Shown in pieces: positions 54,993 through 63,551 of a stretch of 64,000 nucleotides of DNA. How positions within the stretch are numbered: position 1 is the first letter of the stretch; the number at the start of each line of letters is the position of its first letter. The notes under the pieces are model-generated. The model worked only from the letters and a program-made list of their open reading frames with translations, ran no database searches and was not told where the DNA came from. This stretch comes from Agrococcus jejuensis (GTDB taxonomy: Bacteria; Actinomycetota; Actinomycetes; Actinomycetales; Microbacteriaceae): NCBI RefSeq assembly GCF_007679035.1, contig NZ_VEFR01000003.1, positions 310,001 to 374,000 on the forward strand, given 5' to 3'. The position numbers and the translations under genes are program-made.

Positions 54993-55451
54993 CTACGGCG
55001 CGACGGGGAAGACGCCGCTCTCGCGCCACTCGCTCGCGAGCTCGTCGAGCTGCGTCGCCGTGCCGTCGTCGCCGCAGGTGTCCGTCTCGAGCACGAACGG
55101 CGCCCCCGCCACGGGCGTGATCTCCAGCACCGTCGTGCGTCCGCCGGCGCACGCCTCGCCCGTCGCGATCGGGTGCGTCGGGTTCAGGATCGCCTCGAGC
55201 CGATCGACCTCGTCGGCATCCTCGACGAGGTAGCGCGTGCCATCGAAGTCGGGCACGGCCTGCTGCTGCGAGACGACGACCGACGCGATCTCGAGCACGT
55301 ACGCCTGCGAGCACTGCGCCAGCGGATGCACCGCGATCGCGCTGCACGGCGCGGGCGGCTCGACGACGTCGGGCGTCACGACGCAGCCGCCGAGCGCGAG
55401 CGCTGCAGCGGCGAGGGGAGCGACGACGAGGAGGCGGGTGCTGCGGGTCAT
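54993..55451 (-). CDS. Small lipoprotein (152 aa)
   Basis: An exported lipoprotein of unknown function: signal peptide TRSTRLLVVAPLAAAALALG followed by the lipobox Cys in LGGCVV. The mature part has five further Cys residues and no recognised domain. It looks like the second small lipoprotein (57052-57450): both end with a C-G-x-x-G pattern and a short helix containing LVAEW or LASEW. ATG at 55451 starts the signal; the frame extends upstream without merit. The genes may be diverged paralogs. Confidence 0.75.
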   Translation of the reverse strand: MTRSTRLLVVAPLAAAALALGGCVVTPDVVEPPAPCSAIAVHPLAQCSQAYVLEIASVVVSQQQAVPDFDGTRYLVEDADEVDRLEAILNPTHPIATGEACAGGRTTVLEITPVAGAPFVLETDTCGDDGTATQLDELASEWRESGVFPVAP

Positions 55452-55506
55452 GGCGGCGACGCTACGCCCCGCATCCGCATGCCACCCGCGTCTTCCGCGA
55501 ACGACA

Positions 55507-55533
55507 GGAGGGGATGCGATCCGCATCCCCTCC
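55507..55533 (-). terminator. Hairpin terminator after the MFS transporter gene
   Basis: A perfect 12-bp stem GGAGGGGATGCG/CGCATCCCCTCC with a 3-base centre, 42 bases past the stop of the MFS gene on the minus strand. Confidence 0.7.
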
Positions 55534-55574
55534 GAGTCGTCGCTCCCGCCCCAACCCGGGGCGAGGCTCGTGCG

Positions 55575-56975
55575 TCAGGCCGACGTCGAGTTCACGTAGT
55601 CCTTGTCGCGCGTGTCCTTCGACAGCAGCAGCACGACGAGCGTGACCGCCGCGGCCGCCGACAGGTACAGGCCGACGAGCAGCGGCGAGCCGCCCGCGAG
55701 GCCCCAGAGGGCGACGGCGACGAACGACGCGGGCGCGGCGCCGATGACGCTCGACAGGTTGTACGCGAGCGCCGAGCCCGTGTAGCGCACGTTCGCGGGG
55801 AACAGCTCGGGCAGGAACGCCGCCATGGGGCCGAACGTGAGGCCCATGAGCGTGAAGCCGAGGATGAGCGCCAGCATGATGCCGACGAAGCCGCTGCCGA
55901 ACAGCGGCACCCACAGCAGGCCGAACACGACGATCGCGGCCGACACGGCGGCGAGCATCCACTTGCGGCCGAAGCGCTCCGCGAGCGGGCCGGCGACGAG
56001 CGTGAAGACGCCGAAGAACACGACGCCGATGATGAGCAGCCACAGGAAGTCGATGCGCTGGAAGCCGAGACCCGGCACGAACGTGTCGGGGTTGAACGGC
56101 TGTCCGGCCGCCTCGGCGGCGGCGGCGCCCTGCTCGACGGTCGCGGCACGGGTGCCGTACGTGAGCGTGAACGTCGTCATGAGGTAGAAGAGCACGTAGG
56201 TGGCGAACATGATGAGCGTGCCCTGCAGCACCTGCACCCAGTTGTGCTTGAACACCGAGCCGAGCGGCACCTTCACGACCTCGTTGCGCTCGACGACCTT
56301 CGTGAACGCGGGCGTCTCGATGAGCTTGAGGCGCACGTACAGGCCGACGGCGACGAGGATCGCCGAGAGCAGGAACGGGATGCGCCAGCCGAACTCCGCG
56401 AACTGCTCGGGCGTGAGCGTGTAGGTGATGAGGATGAAGATCGTGTTGGCGAGGATGAAGCCGATGGGCGCGCCGAGCTGCGGGAACGTGCCGTAGATGG
56501 CGCGCTTGCCCGCGGGTGCGTTCTCGGTCGCCAGCAGCGCGGCGCCCGACCACTCGCCGCCGAGGCCGAGGCCCTGGCAGAAGCGCATGAGCGCGAGCAG
56601 CGCGGGGGCGGCGATCTCCCAGCCGGGCGTGAGCGCGGTCGGCAGGCAGCCGATGAGCACGGTCGCGATGCCCATCGTCAGCAGCGACGCGACGAGCGTG
56701 GTCTTGCGACCGATGCGGTCGCCGAAGTGCCCGAAGAGGATCGAGCCGATGGGGCGTGCGACGAACGCGACGCCGAACGTCGCGAGCGACGAGAGCAGCT
56801 GCGCCGTCTCGTTCTCGGCCGGGAAGAAGAGGGCCGGGAACACGAGCACGGCGGCGGTCGCGTAGATGTAGAAGTCGTAGAACTCGATCGACGTGCCGAT
56901 GAGGCTCGCGAAGATGACCCGTCCGCGGGTGTTCGCGGGCTTGTCGGTCGTCGTGGTGCTGGATGCGTCAGCCAT
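55575..56975 (-). CDS. MFS transporter, metabolite:H+ symporter (MHS) type
   Basis: A 466-residue, 12-TM carrier of the MHS family, whose members import solutes such as proline, betaine, 2-oxoglutarate or shikimate. The N-terminus (SLIGTSIEFYDFYIYATAAV) and FGHFGDRIGRKTTLVASLL are the family signature, with FCQGLGLGGEWSGAALLATE in TM5 and PLAERFGRKWML in the second half. ATG at 56975 has GAAGGAG 6 bases upstream. The solute is not predictable. Confidence 0.93.
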   Translation of the reverse strand: MADASSTTTTDKPANTRGRVIFASLIGTSIEFYDFYIYATAAVLVFPALFFPAENETAQLLSSLATFGVAFVARPIGSILFGHFGDRIGRKTTLVASLLTMGIATVLIGCLPTALTPGWEIAAPALLALMRFCQGLGLGGEWSGAALLATENAPAGKRAIYGTFPQLGAPIGFILANTIFILITYTLTPEQFAEFGWRIPFLLSAILVAVGLYVRLKLIETPAFTKVVERNEVVKVPLGSVFKHNWVQVLQGTLIMFATYVLFYLMTTFTLTYGTRAATVEQGAAAAEAAGQPFNPDTFVPGLGFQRIDFLWLLIIGVVFFGVFTLVAGPLAERFGRKWMLAAVSAAIVVFGLLWVPLFGSGFVGIMLALILGFTLMGLTFGPMAAFLPELFPANVRYTGSALAYNLSSVIGAAPASFVAVALWGLAGGSPLLVGLYLSAAAAVTLVVLLLSKDTRDKDYVNSTSA

Positions 56976-57051
56976 GAGGCTCCTTCAGAAGTGCTGGGAA
57001 GAGCCTAGTCACGCGGATGTGCGGTGCTGCGCACGCGCGGGGCGACCGCCG

Positions 57052-57450
57052 TCAGCCCTCCTCGAGCACCCACTCGGCGACGAGCAGCCCGAGCGCCTCG
57101 TCGCGGCCGGTCGCGCCGCACGAGTCGGCCTGCAGCCTCGTCGTCGACGCGTCGTCGAACGTCACCTCGACGGTCGTGCGCGTCGACCAGACGCACTCGA
57201 CGTCCTCGGGGTCGGTCCGCGTCATGGCGAGCACGTCGGCGAGGGCCGCGATCGAGGTGGCGTCGGTGCGCTCGATGCCCTCCGAACCGTCGCCGAGCGG
57301 CCCAGGCGACTGCGTCGCGAGCACGGCGACGATCGCCGTCGCGTCGGCCGTGGGCGCCGGCGGGGACGCTGGGGGCCCCGCGACGCATGCCGCGAGCGGC
57401 GCGACGAGCGCGGCGATCGCGAGGGCGAGGGTGGCTCGGATGCGAGGCAT
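57052..57450 (-). CDS. Small lipoprotein (132 aa)
   Basis: A secreted lipoprotein with signal RIRATLALAIAALVAPLA and lipobox LAAC. A Pro/Ala spacer follows, then a compact domain with TTVEVTFDDASTTRLQADSC, GRDEALGLLVAEWVLEEG and three Cys in all. No family is recognised. See the lipoprotein at 54993-55451 for a possible relative. It lies downstream of the riboflavin operon's closing hairpin. Confidence 0.75.
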   Translation of the reverse strand: MPRIRATLALAIAALVAPLAACVAGPPASPPAPTADATAIVAVLATQSPGPLGDGSEGIERTDATSIAALADVLAMTRTDPEDVECVWSTRTTVEVTFDDASTTRLQADSCGATGRDEALGLLVAEWVLEEG

Positions 57451-57575
57451 GCGACGACGCTACGAGGCTGGTCGGGGAGCGCCCGAGGAGTCATCGGGGC
57501 ACCGCATGCGCATCTCGTGCGAGTCCCGTGCGGATCGCGCGCAGCACCCCAACGGCGCACGCCGCGCAGGCGTCA

Positions 57576-57652
57576 CGCGTCGAGTCCGCACGTGCGCGAC
57601 GCCCGGGGTGCCTCCTGCACCCCCGGGCTCGCGCACGTGCGGACTCGACGCG
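57576..57652. terminator. Long inverted repeat (77 bp) closing the riboflavin operon
   Basis: Two arms of about 36 bases match with one bulge (left 57576-57611, right 57617-57652), leaving a 5-base centre. It sits 13 bases after the ribH stop on the minus strand. This is unusually long for a terminator; the arms contain CGAGTCCGCACGTGCGCGA and its complement. It could also be a palindromic repeat element. Confidence 0.65.
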
Positions 57653-57664
57653 AGCGACGGGGCC

Positions 57665-58129
57665 TCAGAGCGCGTGGATCGCCAGCGCGGCGCCGACGGC
57701 GGCCTCGGCCGCCTTCGCGCCCGTGTCCTCCTTCGAGTCGGGCAGGCCCGCGCGGTCGAGGCCCTGCTGCTCGTCGTCGATCGTGAGCACGCCGAAGCCG
57801 ACGGGCTTGCCCGTGCGCAGCGCCACCTGGGTGAGCCCCTCCGTCGCCGCGTGCGCGATGTAGTCGAAGTGGGGCGTGCCGCCGCGCAGGATGACGCCGA
57901 GCGCCACGACGGCGTCGCTGTCGCGCTCGAGCACCGCCTGGGAGACGACCGGCAGCTCGAAGGCGCCGGCGACGGGGATCTCACGCACCGTCGCGCCCAT
58001 CTCGGCGAGCGCTCGGCGCGCGCCGGCGAGCAGCCCGCCGGCGATCACGTCGTGCCACTGCCCGTAGACGATCGTGACCGTCAGGCCGCTCGCGTCGAGG
58101 CGGAGGTGCGGTGCTCCGGTGCCGGCCAT
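57665..58129 (-). CDS. ribH: 6,7-dimethyl-8-ribityllumazine synthase
   Basis: Joins 3,4-dihydroxy-2-butanone 4-phosphate (from RibBA) and the pyrimidine to form lumazine, the precursor of riboflavin. The 154-residue product has VTIVYGQWHDVIAGGLLAGA at the N-terminal substrate site, VPVAGAFELP-like IPVAGAFELPVVSQAVL, ALGVILRGGTPHFDYIAHAA and GVLTIDDEQQ, all normal for the family. The ATG lies one base from the ribBA stop. Confidence 0.97.
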   Translation of the reverse strand: MAGTGAPHLRLDASGLTVTIVYGQWHDVIAGGLLAGARRALAEMGATVREIPVAGAFELPVVSQAVLERDSDAVVALGVILRGGTPHFDYIAHAATEGLTQVALRTGKPVGFGVLTIDDEQQGLDRAGLPDSKEDTGAKAAEAAVGAALAIHAL

Positions 58130-58130
58130 G

Positions 58131-59396
58131 TCAGTCTCCCGTCGTGATGGGCGCGGCGACGATCTGCTCGGGCAGCACGTGCCCCATGCGGTCGCGCTTG
58201 GTCTCGAGGTAGCCCTCGTTGAAGTCGCCGACGCCGACGACCAGCGGCTCGCGCGCGGCGATGGCGATGCCGTGCCGCTCGAGCTGCGCTGCCTTCTCGG
58301 GGTTGTTCGACAGCAGACGGATGCTCGTGAGGCCGAGCTCGCGCAGGATGGCGGCGGCGGCGCCGTACTCGCGGGCGTCGGCGGGCAGGCCGAGCGCGAG
58401 GTTGGCGTCGAGGGTGTCGAGGCCGTCCTCCTGCAGGCGGTACGCCTTCAGCTTGTTGATGAGGCCGATGCCGCGACCCTCCTGGCCGCGCAGGTACACG
58501 ACGACGCCCTCGCCGGCCTCGTGGATGCGCTGCAGTGCTGCGTCGAGCTGCGGACCGCACTCGCACTTCAGCGAGCCGAACGCCTCGCCGGTGAGGCACT
58601 CCGAGTGGATGCGCACGAGCGCGCCGTCGGCGACGGGATGGCCGGCGACGATCGCGACGTGGTCGGCGCCCGTCACGAGGTCGCGGTACGCGAACATGCG
58701 GAAGTCGCCGTGCACGGTCGGCACCGTCGTGCACACCTCGTAGCGCACGCGCGGCGCGAGTGCGGGGTCGACGGGTGCGATCGTGGCCACGGCGCCGGCG
58801 TCGAGGTGCGCGACGAGGTCCGCGATCGTCACGACGACGAGGTCGTGCTCGGCGCCGAACGCGATGAGCGAGGGCAGGCGTCGCATCTCGCCGGTGTCCT
58901 CGACGAGCTCGCCGATGACGCCGACGGGCTGCAGGCCCGCGAGCGCGAGGAGGTCGACGGTCGCCTCCGTGTGGCCGGGGCGCACGCGCACCCCGCCGTC
59001 GACGGCGCGCAGCGGCACGACGTGGCCGGGGCGGCGCAGGTCGCCGGGGCCGGAGGTCGGGTCGGCGAGCACGCGCAGCGTGTGCGCGCGGTCGTCGGCC
59101 GAGATGCCCGTCGTGGTGCGATCGGCGGCGTCGACCGTGACCGTGTACGCCGTCTGGCGCAGGTCCTCGTTCGCCTCGACCATGAGCGGCAGCTGCAGGC
59201 GATCGGCGACGGCACCCGTGATCGGAGCGCACAGGAAGCCCGAGGAGTGGCGCACGAGGAAGGCGATCTGGTCGGGGGTCGCGAGCTCGGCGGCGAGCAC
59301 GAGGTCGCCCTCGTTCTCGCGGCCCTCGTCATCGACGACGATCACGGGGCGGCCGTCGCGCAGCGCGCGCACCGCCTGCTCGATGGTGCCGATCAT
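58131..59396 (-). CDS. ribBA: Bifunctional DHBP synthase / GTP cyclohydrolase II
   Basis: One 421-residue chain that supplies both riboflavin precursors. The RibB part (about 1-205) has DDEGRENEGDLVLAAE, GITGISAD-like TTGISADDRA and LRRPGHVVPLRAVDGGVRVRPGHTEA. The RibA part (about 210-415) has SECLTGEAFGSLKCECGPQL (zinc-binding Cys residues), VVYLRGQEGRGIGLINKL and LLSNNPEKAAQLERHG. ATG at 59396 overlaps the ribE stop by 4 bases. Confidence 0.97.
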   Translation of the reverse strand: MIGTIEQAVRALRDGRPVIVVDDEGRENEGDLVLAAELATPDQIAFLVRHSSGFLCAPITGAVADRLQLPLMVEANEDLRQTAYTVTVDAADRTTTGISADDRAHTLRVLADPTSGPGDLRRPGHVVPLRAVDGGVRVRPGHTEATVDLLALAGLQPVGVIGELVEDTGEMRRLPSLIAFGAEHDLVVVTIADLVAHLDAGAVATIAPVDPALAPRVRYEVCTTVPTVHGDFRMFAYRDLVTGADHVAIVAGHPVADGALVRIHSECLTGEAFGSLKCECGPQLDAALQRIHEAGEGVVVYLRGQEGRGIGLINKLKAYRLQEDGLDTLDANLALGLPADAREYGAAAAILRELGLTSIRLLSNNPEKAAQLERHGIAIAAREPLVVGVGDFNEGYLETKRDRMGHVLPEQIVAAPITTGD

Positions 59397-60034
59397 GCCT
59401 GCGCTCCTGCCGTCGTGATGCGCCCCGCCTGCTCGAGGCGCAGCATCCGTGCCACGTGGCGCGCGACGACGTCGGTCTCGACGTTGACGCGATCGCCGGG
59501 CACGAGCGCCCCGAGGGTCGTGGCCTCGAGCGTCTCGGGGATGAGCGAGACCTCGAGCCACTGCGCGGTCTCGGCCTCGTCGCTCAGGCCCGAGACCGTC
59601 AGGCTCACGCCCTGCAGCGTGATGGATCCCTTGCGCGCCACGTAGGGCGCGAGGTCGTCGTCGAGCGCGAGGCGCACGCGGCGCCACGCGTCGCCGTCCT
59701 CGGTCTCGAGCACCGTCGCGGTGCCGTCGACGTGGCCCTGCACGATGTGGCCACCGAGGCGGTCGCCCACCTGCGCGGCCCGCTCGAGGTTGACGCGGCT
59801 GCCGACGGCGAGGTCGCCGAGCTGCGACATCCGCAGGCTCACCTCCATGACGTCGGCGGTGAAGGCGTCGGCGGTCTGCTCCACGACGGTGAGGCAGAGG
59901 CCGTTGACGGCGATGGAGGCGCCGTGGGTGGCGTCGGAGACCGCGAGCGGTCCGCGCACGGTGAGCCTGGCGGAGTCGCCGTCGCGGTCGAGCGCGACGA
60001 CCTCGCCGATCTCCTCGATGAGCCCGGTGAACAT
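59393..60034 (-). CDS. ribE: Riboflavin synthase alpha chain
   Basis: Makes riboflavin from two lumazine molecules. It has 213 residues with two similar lumazine-binding domains: MFTGLIEEIGEVVALDRDGD with SIAVNGLCLTVV, and HIVQGHVDGTATVL with ITLQGVSLTVSGLS. The stop overlaps ribBA. ATG at 60034 lies 4 bases from the ribD stop, with an AAGGAGGG box upstream inside the ribD end. Confidence 0.96.
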   Translation of the reverse strand: MFTGLIEEIGEVVALDRDGDSARLTVRGPLAVSDATHGASIAVNGLCLTVVEQTADAFTADVMEVSLRMSQLGDLAVGSRVNLERAAQVGDRLGGHIVQGHVDGTATVLETEDGDAWRRVRLALDDDLAPYVARKGSITLQGVSLTVSGLSDEAETAQWLEVSLIPETLEATTLGALVPGDRVNVETDVVARHVARMLRLEQAGRITTAGAQA

Positions 60035-60038
60035 GGGG

Positions 60039-61127
60039 TCAGCCCTCCTTCGCCGCGGTGGCGGCCGGTCGGATGGTGGCAGGTCGTACGGTGGCGCTGA
60101 CGAGCAGGTCGCGGCCGAGCGGCTCGACCTGCACGTCGTCGAGCAGCAGCTGCTCGTCGATCGTGGCGACGCCGACGTCGGCCATCGCGGTGCGCGGCCC
60201 GCCCAGCAGCGTGGGCGCGACGTAGCAGTGGATGCGGTCGGCGAGCCCGGCGGCGACGACGGCCGAGGCGAGGGTGGGCCCGCCCTCGACGTAGACCGTC
60301 TGGATGCCGTGCTTCCGCCACAGCTCCTGCAGCCACTCGTTCGGCAGGCCGTGCACGTGCGCGTGCGGTCGCGGATGGTCGCGGAGGCGCGCGAAGGACG
60401 GCACGCTGCGATGGCCGACGACGACGGGCAGCGGCTGCGGCGTCGCGGGGTCGTCGGTGCCGTCGGGGAGGGGCACGCGCGCGGTGAGCTGCGGGTCGTC
60501 GGCGATGAGGGTGCCGGTGCCGACCGCGATGGCGTCGTGCAGCGACCGCTGCCGGTGCACGTGGGCGCGGGCCTCGTGGCCGGTGATCCACCGACTGGTG
60601 CCGTCGGCGGCTGCGGCGCGGCCGTCGAGCGACTGCGCCCACTTCACCGTGACGCGCGGCCGGCCGGTGGCCATCGCGAACCGCCAGTCGTCGATGAGCA
60701 GCTCGGCGTCGTCGTGGGGCGCGTGCACGACGTCGACGCCGGCGTCGCGCAGGCGCTGCGCTCCGCCCGACGATGCCTTGCCGGGGTCGACGACGGCGTA
60801 GACGACGCGGGCGACGCCGGCGGCGATGAGCGCCTCGGCGCACGGTCCTGTGCGGCCGGTGTGGTTGCACGGCTCGAGCGTCACGACCGCCGTCGCACCG
60901 CGGGCGGCGCCGGAGGAGAGCTGCGACAGCGCATCCACCTCGGCGTGCGGCGTCCCCGCCCCGCGGTGCCAGCCCTCGGCGAGCACGGCGCCGTCGGCGT
61001 CGAGGATGACGCAGCCGACCTGCGGGTTGCGGCCGCGCGGACCCTGCGGCGCGATCGCGACGGCCAGGTCGAGCGCAGCGCGCTCGGCACCGGTCGGGGC
61101 GGCTGCCGCCACCTGTCCTGTCGCCAC
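60039..61127 (-). CDS. ribD: Bifunctional deaminase/reductase RibD
   Basis: Performs two early steps of riboflavin synthesis. The N-terminal deaminase domain (about 1-145) has the zinc motifs HAEVDALSQ and EPCNHTGRTGPCAEALIAAG. The reductase domain (about 150-355) has VKWAQSLDGRAAAADGTSRWITG and VYVEGGPTLASAVVAAG. GTG at 61127 is chosen because GGAGGA lies 3-4 bases before it and the protein then has 362 residues, normal for RibD. ATG at 61166 is an alternative that adds 13 residues. It is the first gene of the rib operon and is controlled by the FMN riboswitch. Confidence 0.93.
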   Translation of the reverse strand: MATGQVAAAAPTGAERAALDLAVAIAPQGPRGRNPQVGCVILDADGAVLAEGWHRGAGTPHAEVDALSQLSSGAARGATAVVTLEPCNHTGRTGPCAEALIAAGVARVVYAVVDPGKASSGGAQRLRDAGVDVVHAPHDDAELLIDDWRFAMATGRPRVTVKWAQSLDGRAAAADGTSRWITGHEARAHVHRQRSLHDAIAVGTGTLIADDPQLTARVPLPDGTDDPATPQPLPVVVGHRSVPSFARLRDHPRPHAHVHGLPNEWLQELWRKHGIQTVYVEGGPTLASAVVAAGLADRIHCYVAPTLLGGPRTAMADVGVATIDEQLLLDDVQVEPLGRDLLVSATVRPATIRPAATAAKEG

Positions 61128-61177
61128 GATTCCTCCGGCGTCGAGGCTGTGGGCGCGCGAAAGCATCCCACCTCGGA

Positions 61178-61296
61178 GTGTCACTTCCATCCGGACTCTC
61201 ACCGTCGGTGCAGGAATTCCACCTGCTCGGCCTCCCGGGATGGGAGGTTCGCGGACTCTGACCGCCGGTTCAGACTTGCACTGACCCCGTGAGCAC
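61178..61296 (-). promoter_or_regulatory. FMN riboswitch (RFN element)
   Basis: The minus strand carries the conserved RFN core: CACGGGGTCAGTGCAAGTC, AACCGGCGGTCAGAGTCCGC, GGTGGAATTCCTGCACCGAC and GGTGAGAGTCCGGATGGAAG in this order, with variable hairpins between. It lies about 50 bases before the ribD start, so it probably blocks the ribD ribosome site when FMN is bound. A TAGGCT hexamer near 61312-61317 may be the operon -10. Confidence 0.93.
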
Positions 61297-61369
61297 TCGA
61301 CGTGTATCGAGAGCCTACAACTCGCGCTCGTCGGGGTGCATTCCCGTGCGTCTCGCGGCGTCTCCTCCA

Positions 61370-61524
61370 GCTGGTCGAGGAGCGCGCGAGCCCGAAGGGC
61401 GAGCACGCGTCACGAGACCTCGCGACCACCGCTCCCGCCCAGCCGTGCGCATGATCGCGTCGAGCGGGCACGTCGCGTGGTCTCGTGACGGCTGCAGCCT
61501 TCGGCTGCGGCCTCCTCGACCAGC
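61370..61524. repeat. Inverted copies of a dispersed palindromic repeat
   Basis: A 50-base unit at 61370-61419 (begins GCTGGTCGAGGAGC, ends GTCACGAGACC) is followed by an inverted, diverged copy at 61479-61524 (begins GGTCTCGTGAC, ends CTCCTCGACCAGC). The outer 11-14 bases match perfectly and the cores differ (CCCGAAGGGCG against GCAGCCTTCGGCTGC). Units of the form GGTCGAG...GAGACC are known in many Microbacteriaceae genomes. They fill the 343-bp gap between the rib operon start and trpS. I see no gene in this gap. Confidence 0.7.
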
Positions 61525-61639
61525 TGGCGCGGGCTCGTCGTCGTTCGCGTGCCGGCGGCGAAGCCAGCCGCCGCAGTCGCGCCGGGTGGCATGCGAGGCC
61601 TCGCACGCCGCAGTGGCGCGATCTCGCAGCGCGACCGCG

Positions 61640-62638
61640 TCAGCGCAGCCCGATCGCCCGGTACGCGCGGTCGAGCGTCGCCTCGGCGACCTCCGACGCG
61701 CGAGCCGCGTTGCCGGCGAGGATGCGGTCGAGCTCGGCAGGGTCGGCGAGCAGCGCGAGCGCGCGCTCGCGGATGGGCGCGACCTCGGCGACGACCGCAT
61801 CCGCGACCTCCGCCTTGAACGCGCCGTACTGCTGGCCATCGAAGCGCACCTCGAGGTCGGCGACCGGCGTGCCCGTGATCGACGAGAGGATCGTGAGCAG
61901 GTTCGTGACGCCGGGCTTCTGCTCCCGGTCGGCGCGCACGACGCCCTCCATGTCGGTCACCGCCGAGCGGATCTTCTTCGCGACCTTCGTCGGCTCGTCG
62001 AGCAGCGACAGCAGGCCCTTGTCGGTCGCAGCCGACTTCGACATCTTCGCCGTGGGCTCCTGCAGGTCGTAGATGCGCGCCGACTCCGACTGGATAACGG
62101 GCTCGGGCACGACGAACGTCTCGCCGAAGCGCGCGTTGAAGCGGGTCGCGAGGTCGCGGGTCAGCTCGACGTGCTGCTTCTGGTCGTCGCCGACCGGCAC
62201 GACGTCGGCGTCGAACAGCAGGATGTCGGCGGCCATGAGGATCGGGTAGGTGAAGAGGCCGACCGACGCGGCGTCGGCACCCTGGCGAGCCGACTTGTCC
62301 TTGAACTGCGTCATGCGGCTCGCCTCGCCGAAGCCCGTGATCGTCGAGAGCACCCACGCGAGCTGCGCGTGCGCCGGCACCGCCGACTGCACGTAGAGGC
62401 ACGAGCGCGACGGGTCGATGCCGGCGGCGATGTACTGCGCGGCCACGGTGCGCACCTGCTCGCGCAGCACCTTCGGGTCCTGCGGCACGGTGATGGCGTG
62501 CAGGTCGACGACCGAGAAGTACGCGTCGTACTCCTGCTGCATCCGCCTCCACTGGAAGATGGCGCCGATGAGGTTGCCGATGTGCAGCGAGCCCGACGAG
62601 GGCTGCATGCCGGAGTAGAGGCGGGGCTTGGTGGTCAT
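61640..62638 (-). CDS. trpS: Tryptophanyl-tRNA synthetase
   Basis: Charges tRNA-Trp. The class I enzyme has 332 residues, with the HIGH region as [16 protein letters not shown], the [19 protein letters not shown] substrate motif and the KMSKS loop in [19 protein letters not shown] at 62638 has AAGGA 6 bases upstream. A C-terminal helical anticodon domain closes the protein. It follows xthA after 37 bases on the same strand. Confidence 0.97.
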   Translation of the reverse strand: MTTKPRLYSGMQPSSGSLHIGNLIGAIFQWRRMQQEYDAYFSVVDLHAITVPQDPKVLREQVRTVAAQYIAAGIDPSRSCLYVQSAVPAHAQLAWVLSTITGFGEASRMTQFKDKSARQGADAASVGLFTYPILMAADILLFDADVVPVGDDQKQHVELTRDLATRFNARFGETFVVPEPVIQSESARIYDLQEPTAKMSKSAATDKGLLSLLDEPTKVAKKIRSAVTDMEGVVRADREQKPGVTNLLTILSSITGTPVADLEVRFDGQQYGAFKAEVADAVVAEVAPIRERALALLADPAELDRILAGNAARASEVAEATLDRAYRAIGLR

Positions 62639-62675
62639 GCTGGTTCCTTGGATGCTGGGCGCGAGCCGGAGCGGC

Positions 62676-63509
62676 TCAGAGCGCGTAGTCGACGACGACG
62701 GGGGCGTGGTCGGACCATCGCGTGTCCCATGCGCTCGCCTTCGCCACCTCGTAGTGGGTGACGGTGGCGGCGAGCGCCGGGGTCGCGAGCTGGTAGTCGA
62801 TGCGCCACCCGGTGTCGGTGTCGAACGCGCGGCCGCGCTGCGACCACCACGTGTAGGGGCCGTCGACGTCGCCGGACTGCGCACGGCCGACGTCGACCCA
62901 GCCCTGGCCCTTGCCGCGCACGCCGTCGACGCCGGTCACGATCTTTCCCTCGGGGCCGAGGATGCGGTCGAGATGCGAGCGCTCCTCCGGCAGGAAGCCG
63001 GCGTTCCTGCGGTTGCCCTTCCAGTTGCGGATGTCGCGCTCGGTGTGGCCGACGTTGAGGTCGCCCATCACGACGGCGAGGTCGGTCGTCGCGCGCACCT
63101 GCGGGAGGCGCTTGAGCATGGAGCCCAGGAAGCGCATCTTGTCCTCCTGCTTCGGCGTGCCCGCCTCGCCGGAGTGCACGTACGCGGAGATCACGGTGAG
63201 GATGCGCTCGTCGGCCAGCTGGAAGTCGGCCTCGAGCCACCGGCCCTTCGTGTCGAACGTCTTCAGGCCGATGTCGGTGCGGTGGCCGATCGACGGCATG
63301 CGCGACGCGACGGCGACGCCTGCGCGGCCCTTGGCGGTCGCGGCGTCGTGGAGCACGTGCCAGCCCTCGAGGATGCGCAGCACGTCCTCGTCCTGCGCGC
63401 GCACCTCCTGCAGGCAGAGGATGTCGGGCTTCGCCTCGTCGAGCCACTCGAGCATGCCCTTGCCCGACGCTGCCCGGATGCCGTTGACGTTGACGGACAC
63501 GATGCGCAT
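62676..63509 (-). CDS. xthA: Exodeoxyribonuclease III
   Basis: DNA repair nuclease with AP-endonuclease and 3'-5' exonuclease activity, 277 residues. The endonuclease/exonuclease/phosphatase fold shows [30 protein letters not shown] with the metal Glu, [17 protein letters not shown], the [17 protein letters not shown] metal site, [10 protein letters not shown] and the catalytic His in [16 protein letters not shown] at 63509 is 42 bases from the stop of the YihY-type gene upstream. Confidence 0.96.
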   Translation of the reverse strand: MRIVSVNVNGIRAASGKGMLEWLDEAKPDILCLQEVRAQDEDVLRILEGWHVLHDAATAKGRAGVAVASRMPSIGHRTDIGLKTFDTKGRWLEADFQLADERILTVISAYVHSGEAGTPKQEDKMRFLGSMLKRLPQVRATTDLAVVMGDLNVGHTERDIRNWKGNRRNAGFLPEERSHLDRILGPEGKIVTGVDGVRGKGQGWVDVGRAQSGDVDGPYTWWSQRGRAFDTDTGWRIDYQLATPALAATVTHYEVAKASAWDTRWSDHAPVVVDYAL

Positions 63510-63551
63510 GGGCTCGAGCCTACCGGTGCACCACCGACGCGAGGCCCCGCG

